Positions 61,816 to 64,000 of a stretch of DNA of 64,000 nucleotides are shown here, piece after piece. The number at the start of each line of letters is the position of its first letter. Within the stretch, counting starts at the first letter, position 1. The notes beneath the pieces were generated by a model. That model searched no databases and was not told where the DNA came from. It saw nothing but the letters and a program-made list of their open reading frames with translations. The stretch comes from JBDTSW01 sp963758845 (lineage in GTDB: Bacteria; Actinomycetota; Thermoleophilia; Solirubrobacterales; 70-9). The stretch lies in assembly GCA_963758845.1 (NCBI GenBank), contig CAVWWX010000002.1, positions 372,001-436,000 on the forward strand. Reading direction: 5' to 3'. A program made the translations under genes and the position numbers.

Positions 61816-62861
61816 TTGCGGCGCTGCATGCGCTGAGCCATCCGCCGGATCTTCTCCAGCTCCGCGTCGAGGCGGTCGCCCGGGCACGCTGTGATCCCCA
61901 CCCTCCGGTGGCCGATCACCCGGCTGACGTCGACCCGCTCCCCCCGCGGGTAGCGGTTGGTCTCGCCGCCGCGCGAGACCAGGGTGGTGGCCTCGTTGGC
62001 TCGGTGGTCGTTGACCGACAGCTTCCAGGCGACGAAGCTCGCGATGGTTCGCCTGGTCTTGTCGTTCACTCCAACCGAGGTGTGATCGCCGAGCGATGCG
62101 ATCCCCGAGGTCTGGGCGTTGTAGCCCTCCGTGTGGGCGCCGACCACGGACCTCCGCACGCCGCCCCCACGGCCCTCGTAGAGACGGCCGAACCGGTCGA
62201 CCAGCGCGTTGTAGCCGATGTCGTCCCAGCCGTTGCCGTTGCGGTGATAGCGGCAGATCGCGAGCACGATTCCCTTCGCCTCGCCCCGCGTGTAGTCGTT
62301 CGAGGTGACCGTGTGATGGACGGCGACCGCCTTGGTCACGCCGGTCGAGGGTTCGTCGCGCGGCGGGCATTCGCTCGCGCCCCAGCGCTCCCTGCCGATG
62401 AACTCGGGCCTGGGCGCCTCGTCCTGTCCGCGCCGCGCGGCGGAAGGCTCGCCGCCGCCCGCGCGGGAGACGTCGACGAAGTGAAGGGAGCCGCGGGGCC
62501 GCCAGCCCCGCGCCCGAAGCTGCGCCTCGTCAGCGCCACCCACGACGTAGAGCGGGTCGCCTCCGCCGATCTCGGCCCAGTCGGTCCAATCCTCGCCCGC
62601 CTGGCGCGCCCGCACCTCGAGCGGCCGGGTCTCGCCCGCGAGGCCCACGGCCTCGAAGCTCCGCGGGGCCCCCACCACGGCGCTGCGGTGGGTCACCGGG
62701 CCCTCGCCGGAGTGGCCTCCCTTCGCAACCACGCGCTCGACCCCGCTCAGCGGGCGCTCGAAGTCGACCGCTGTGGGAGCGGACGCTGAGGCGTGGGCCG
62801 AGGCCCACAGGAACGGCGCGGCGACGGACAACGTCGCGAGATGTCGGGCCCTGCATCCCAA
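61812..62861 (-). CDS. N-acetylmuramoyl-L-alanine amidase (PGRP type), secreted
   Basis: 349 residues. Signal peptide about 1-28 (ends AHASA), a beta-rich N-terminal region (about 40-135), then an amidase-2/PGRP domain: RERWGASE, VAVHHTVTSNDYTR (Zn His), GWDDIGYNALVDRFGRLYEGRGGG, VVGAHTEGYNAQTSGIASLG and GHRRVGITACPGDRLDAEL. It cleaves the peptide from glycan strands in wall turnover. It is next to the polysaccharide genes but on the other strand. Confidence 0.92.
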   Translation of the reverse strand: MGCRARHLATLSVAAPFLWASAHASASAPTAVDFERPLSGVERVVAKGGHSGEGPVTHRSAVVGAPRSFEAVGLAGETRPLEVRARQAGEDWTDWAEIGGGDPLYVVGGADEAQLRARGWRPRGSLHFVDVSRAGGGEPSAARRGQDEAPRPEFIGRERWGASECPPRDEPSTGVTKAVAVHHTVTSNDYTRGEAKGIVLAICRYHRNGNGWDDIGYNALVDRFGRLYEGRGGGVRRSVVGAHTEGYNAQTSGIASLGDHTSVGVNDKTRRTIASFVAWKLSVNDHRANEATTLVSRGGETNRYPRGERVDVSRVIGHRRVGITACPGDRLDAELEKIRRMAQRMQRRN

Positions 62862-62910
62862 CGCGGTGCCGAGGCTAGCGAGGGCCGGCGGCCCACGTGC
62901 AATCGTGCGC

Positions 62911-63666
62911 TCAGCCGGTGACGATCGGGACGTCCTCCGGGCCCTGGCCCCGGTAGACGTCGCGGAAGTCCCTGATCGCGTCGAGCGTGGCGGCGCCCTC
63001 GTAGGTCTCGCAGCCCATCATCTGGGTCCACGCGGTGGCCGCCATGTCGTAGGGCATGTCCGCGTTGGGGAAGAAGAGGACCCCGGCCGGGTCGTCGTCG
63101 AAGACGCCCTTCAGCTCGAGCTGCTCGTCCTCGGAGAGGTCGGGCGAGTACTGGATATTGATGCGCCCGTGCTCCATCGCGTGGGTGGTGTACATGGTGT
63201 TGGGCTGCTCGATGTAGGCCCCGTCCGCCTGTTGCTCGGCGAAGTGGTCACCGGAGGTCGGCGGGTTCGTCTTGTACGGGAAGTCGTCTTCGAGCTCGAC
63301 GTGGGTGCTGCCCTCCTCGGGGAGGTCAAGCTGAAGCTCGCAGCCGGCCGCCTTGGCCGCGGCCTCGAGGTCGCCCTGCGCCAACGGGGGCGGCACGGTG
63401 CCCTCGCGGTCATCAACCGGTACCTCGTGGACGAGCCCGCTCTGCGCCTGGATGTGCGCCTCCTCGGGGAAGTCGGCGCTGGAGGCGCCGTCGCCTCCAC
63501 CCCCGCTGGAGAGCACGATCACAAGGCCGACGACGACCGCCAGGGTCAAGCCGCCGGCCACGATGTAGCCGGCCATCATCCGCCGCTGCGCGCTCGACGA
63601 CTCGCGCTGCTCGGCCGCCAGGCGCTCCGCACGCCGGCGCTCCTGCTCCTCCTTACGGGATGCCAT
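62911..63666 (-). CDS. DUF3105 membrane-anchored protein
   Basis: 251 residues: highly charged N-terminus (RKEEQERRRAERLAAEQRE), one transmembrane segment (about 33-53), then a DUF3105 domain (about 110-245) with YKTNPPTSGDHF and TTHAMEHGRINIQYSP, conserved His and Asp of unknown role. Common in actinomycetes with no known function. ATG with TAGCCT nine bases upstream. Confidence 0.85.
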   Translation of the reverse strand: MASRKEEQERRRAERLAAEQRESSSAQRRMMAGYIVAGGLTLAVVVGLVIVLSSGGGGDGASSADFPEEAHIQAQSGLVHEVPVDDREGTVPPPLAQGDLEAAAKAAGCELQLDLPEEGSTHVELEDDFPYKTNPPTSGDHFAEQQADGAYIEQPNTMYTTHAMEHGRINIQYSPDLSEDEQLELKGVFDDDPAGVLFFPNADMPYDMAATAWTQMMGCETYEGAATLDAIRDFRDVYRGQGPEDVPIVTG

Positions 63667-63675
63667 GGGCCGGTG

Positions 63676-63681
63676 AGGCTA
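63676..63681 (-). promoter_or_regulatory. -10 element for the DUF3105 gene
   Basis: TAGCCT on the minus strand, nine bases before the ATG. Confidence 0.4.
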
Positions 63682-63703
63682 GAGGATCGAGGTTCAAGCG
63701 AAG

Positions 63704-64000
63704 TTAAGCGGCGGCGGCGCTGGCGCGCGGCTCGGCGGAGGAGTGAACCTCGTGCAGGAAGGCGGAGAGCTCGTCGTCAAGGCGCCCGGGGTTCAGCCGC
63801 CACTCGAGGATCGAGTTGGCGTCCACCAGGCGCGCCCCGGCCATCTCCTCGGCGACCATGTCGGCGTCGGAGAAGGGGTGAAGCGGGTCCGAGGGGTGCC
63901 CCACCACCAGGGCGGGCATCGCCAGGGCCTGGCGCTCATCGCGAGGCGGCGCGGTACGGCCGAACAGGATGCCCTCGAGCACCGCTCGCGAGGCGGCGGG
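63704..64000 (-). CDS. Alpha/beta-hydrolase, C-terminal part (cut by the window edge)
   Basis: The last 98 codons of a gene that runs off the right edge; the frame is open at 64000. The end shows MPALVVGHPSDPLHPFSDAD, the usual segment with the catalytic Asp before the final helix, and a later conserved helix (LDDELSAFLHEV). The serine elbow and most of the domain lie outside. Family probable, substrate not knowable here. Confidence 0.65.
   Translation of the reverse strand, partial: PAASRAVLEGILFGRTAPPRDERQALAMPALVVGHPSDPLHPFSDADMVAEEMAGARLVDANSILEWRLNPGRLDDELSAFLHEVHSSAEPRASAAAA

Overview
The window is about 64 kb of very GC-rich, tightly packed bacterial chromosome centred on the dnaA/gyrase origin neighbourhood. 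The actinobacterial rodA-pbpA-pknB type serine/threonine-kinase cluster, the rpmH-dnaA-dnaN-recF-DUF721-gyrB-gyrA order and many apparently leaderless genes (TANNNT six to twelve bases before the start codon) point to an actinomycete. The protein flavour resembles Thermoleophilia/Solirubrobacterales, but that placement is inference. I see no insertion sequence, prophage, rRNA operon or CRISPR array.

Layout. 1-9.9 kb is mixed: the end of a D-Ala-D-Ala ligase gene, a secreted RTX-repeat protein, a TetR/cupin pair with a clear operator, a four-gene LiaF/small membrane protein/sensor kinase/response regulator envelope-stress operon, a cytochrome P450, a bifunctional-nuclease-family protein, an SRPBCC protein, tRNA-Ile(GAU), pdxH and a VOC protein. 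9.9-24.1 kb is the replication-origin core: parB, parA, rsmG, khpB, yidC, yidD, rnpA and rpmH run leftward, and dnaA, dnaN, recF, a DciA-like gene, gyrB and gyrA run rightward. 24.2-25.9 kb is a drug-type ABC exporter. 26-30.3 kb is a compact operon of four sulfotransferase-family genes plus one glycosyltransferase-like gene. It is followed by a 326-base gap holding a leader-like element (exceptional Shine-Dalgarno match, micro-ORF, strong intrinsic terminator) in front of an ATP-grasp gene. 31.5-34.1 kb holds an HNH endonuclease, pheA and a membrane-anchored protein.

34.2-45.8 kb is the cell-wall growth control block: kinase, FHA, FHA, PP2C phosphatase, RodA/FtsW, transpeptidase, PASTA kinase and a second Ddl, then a third kinase on the opposite strand. 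45.9-49.4 kb has a small membrane protein, a DJ-1/PfpI protein, purM, uppP and dedA. 49.5-62.9 kb is a surface-polysaccharide cluster: a CapD-like protein, two stand-alone LytR_C proteins, an Ig-like protein, Wzy, Wzx, three glycosyltransferases, an initiating sugar-phosphate transferase and two GNAT-fold transferases, ending with a peptidoglycan amidase. The right edge has a DUF3105 protein and the end of an alpha/beta-hydrolase gene.

How it fits together. Much of the window serves the envelope: D-Ala-D-Ala supply (two Ddl), lipid-carrier recycling (UppP, DedA), elongation/division (RodA-PBP-PknB-PstP-FHA), glycan export and possible sulfation. The most striking observation is that the undecaprenyl-pyrophosphatase frame has no usable start codon and joins the DedA frame by a -1 shift exactly at a G-GGC-CCG heptamer followed at once by the DedA stop codon, so the two may be made as one DedA-UppP protein. 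recF and rnpA also carry frame breaks between well-conserved halves, so single-base sequence error must be weighed for all three.
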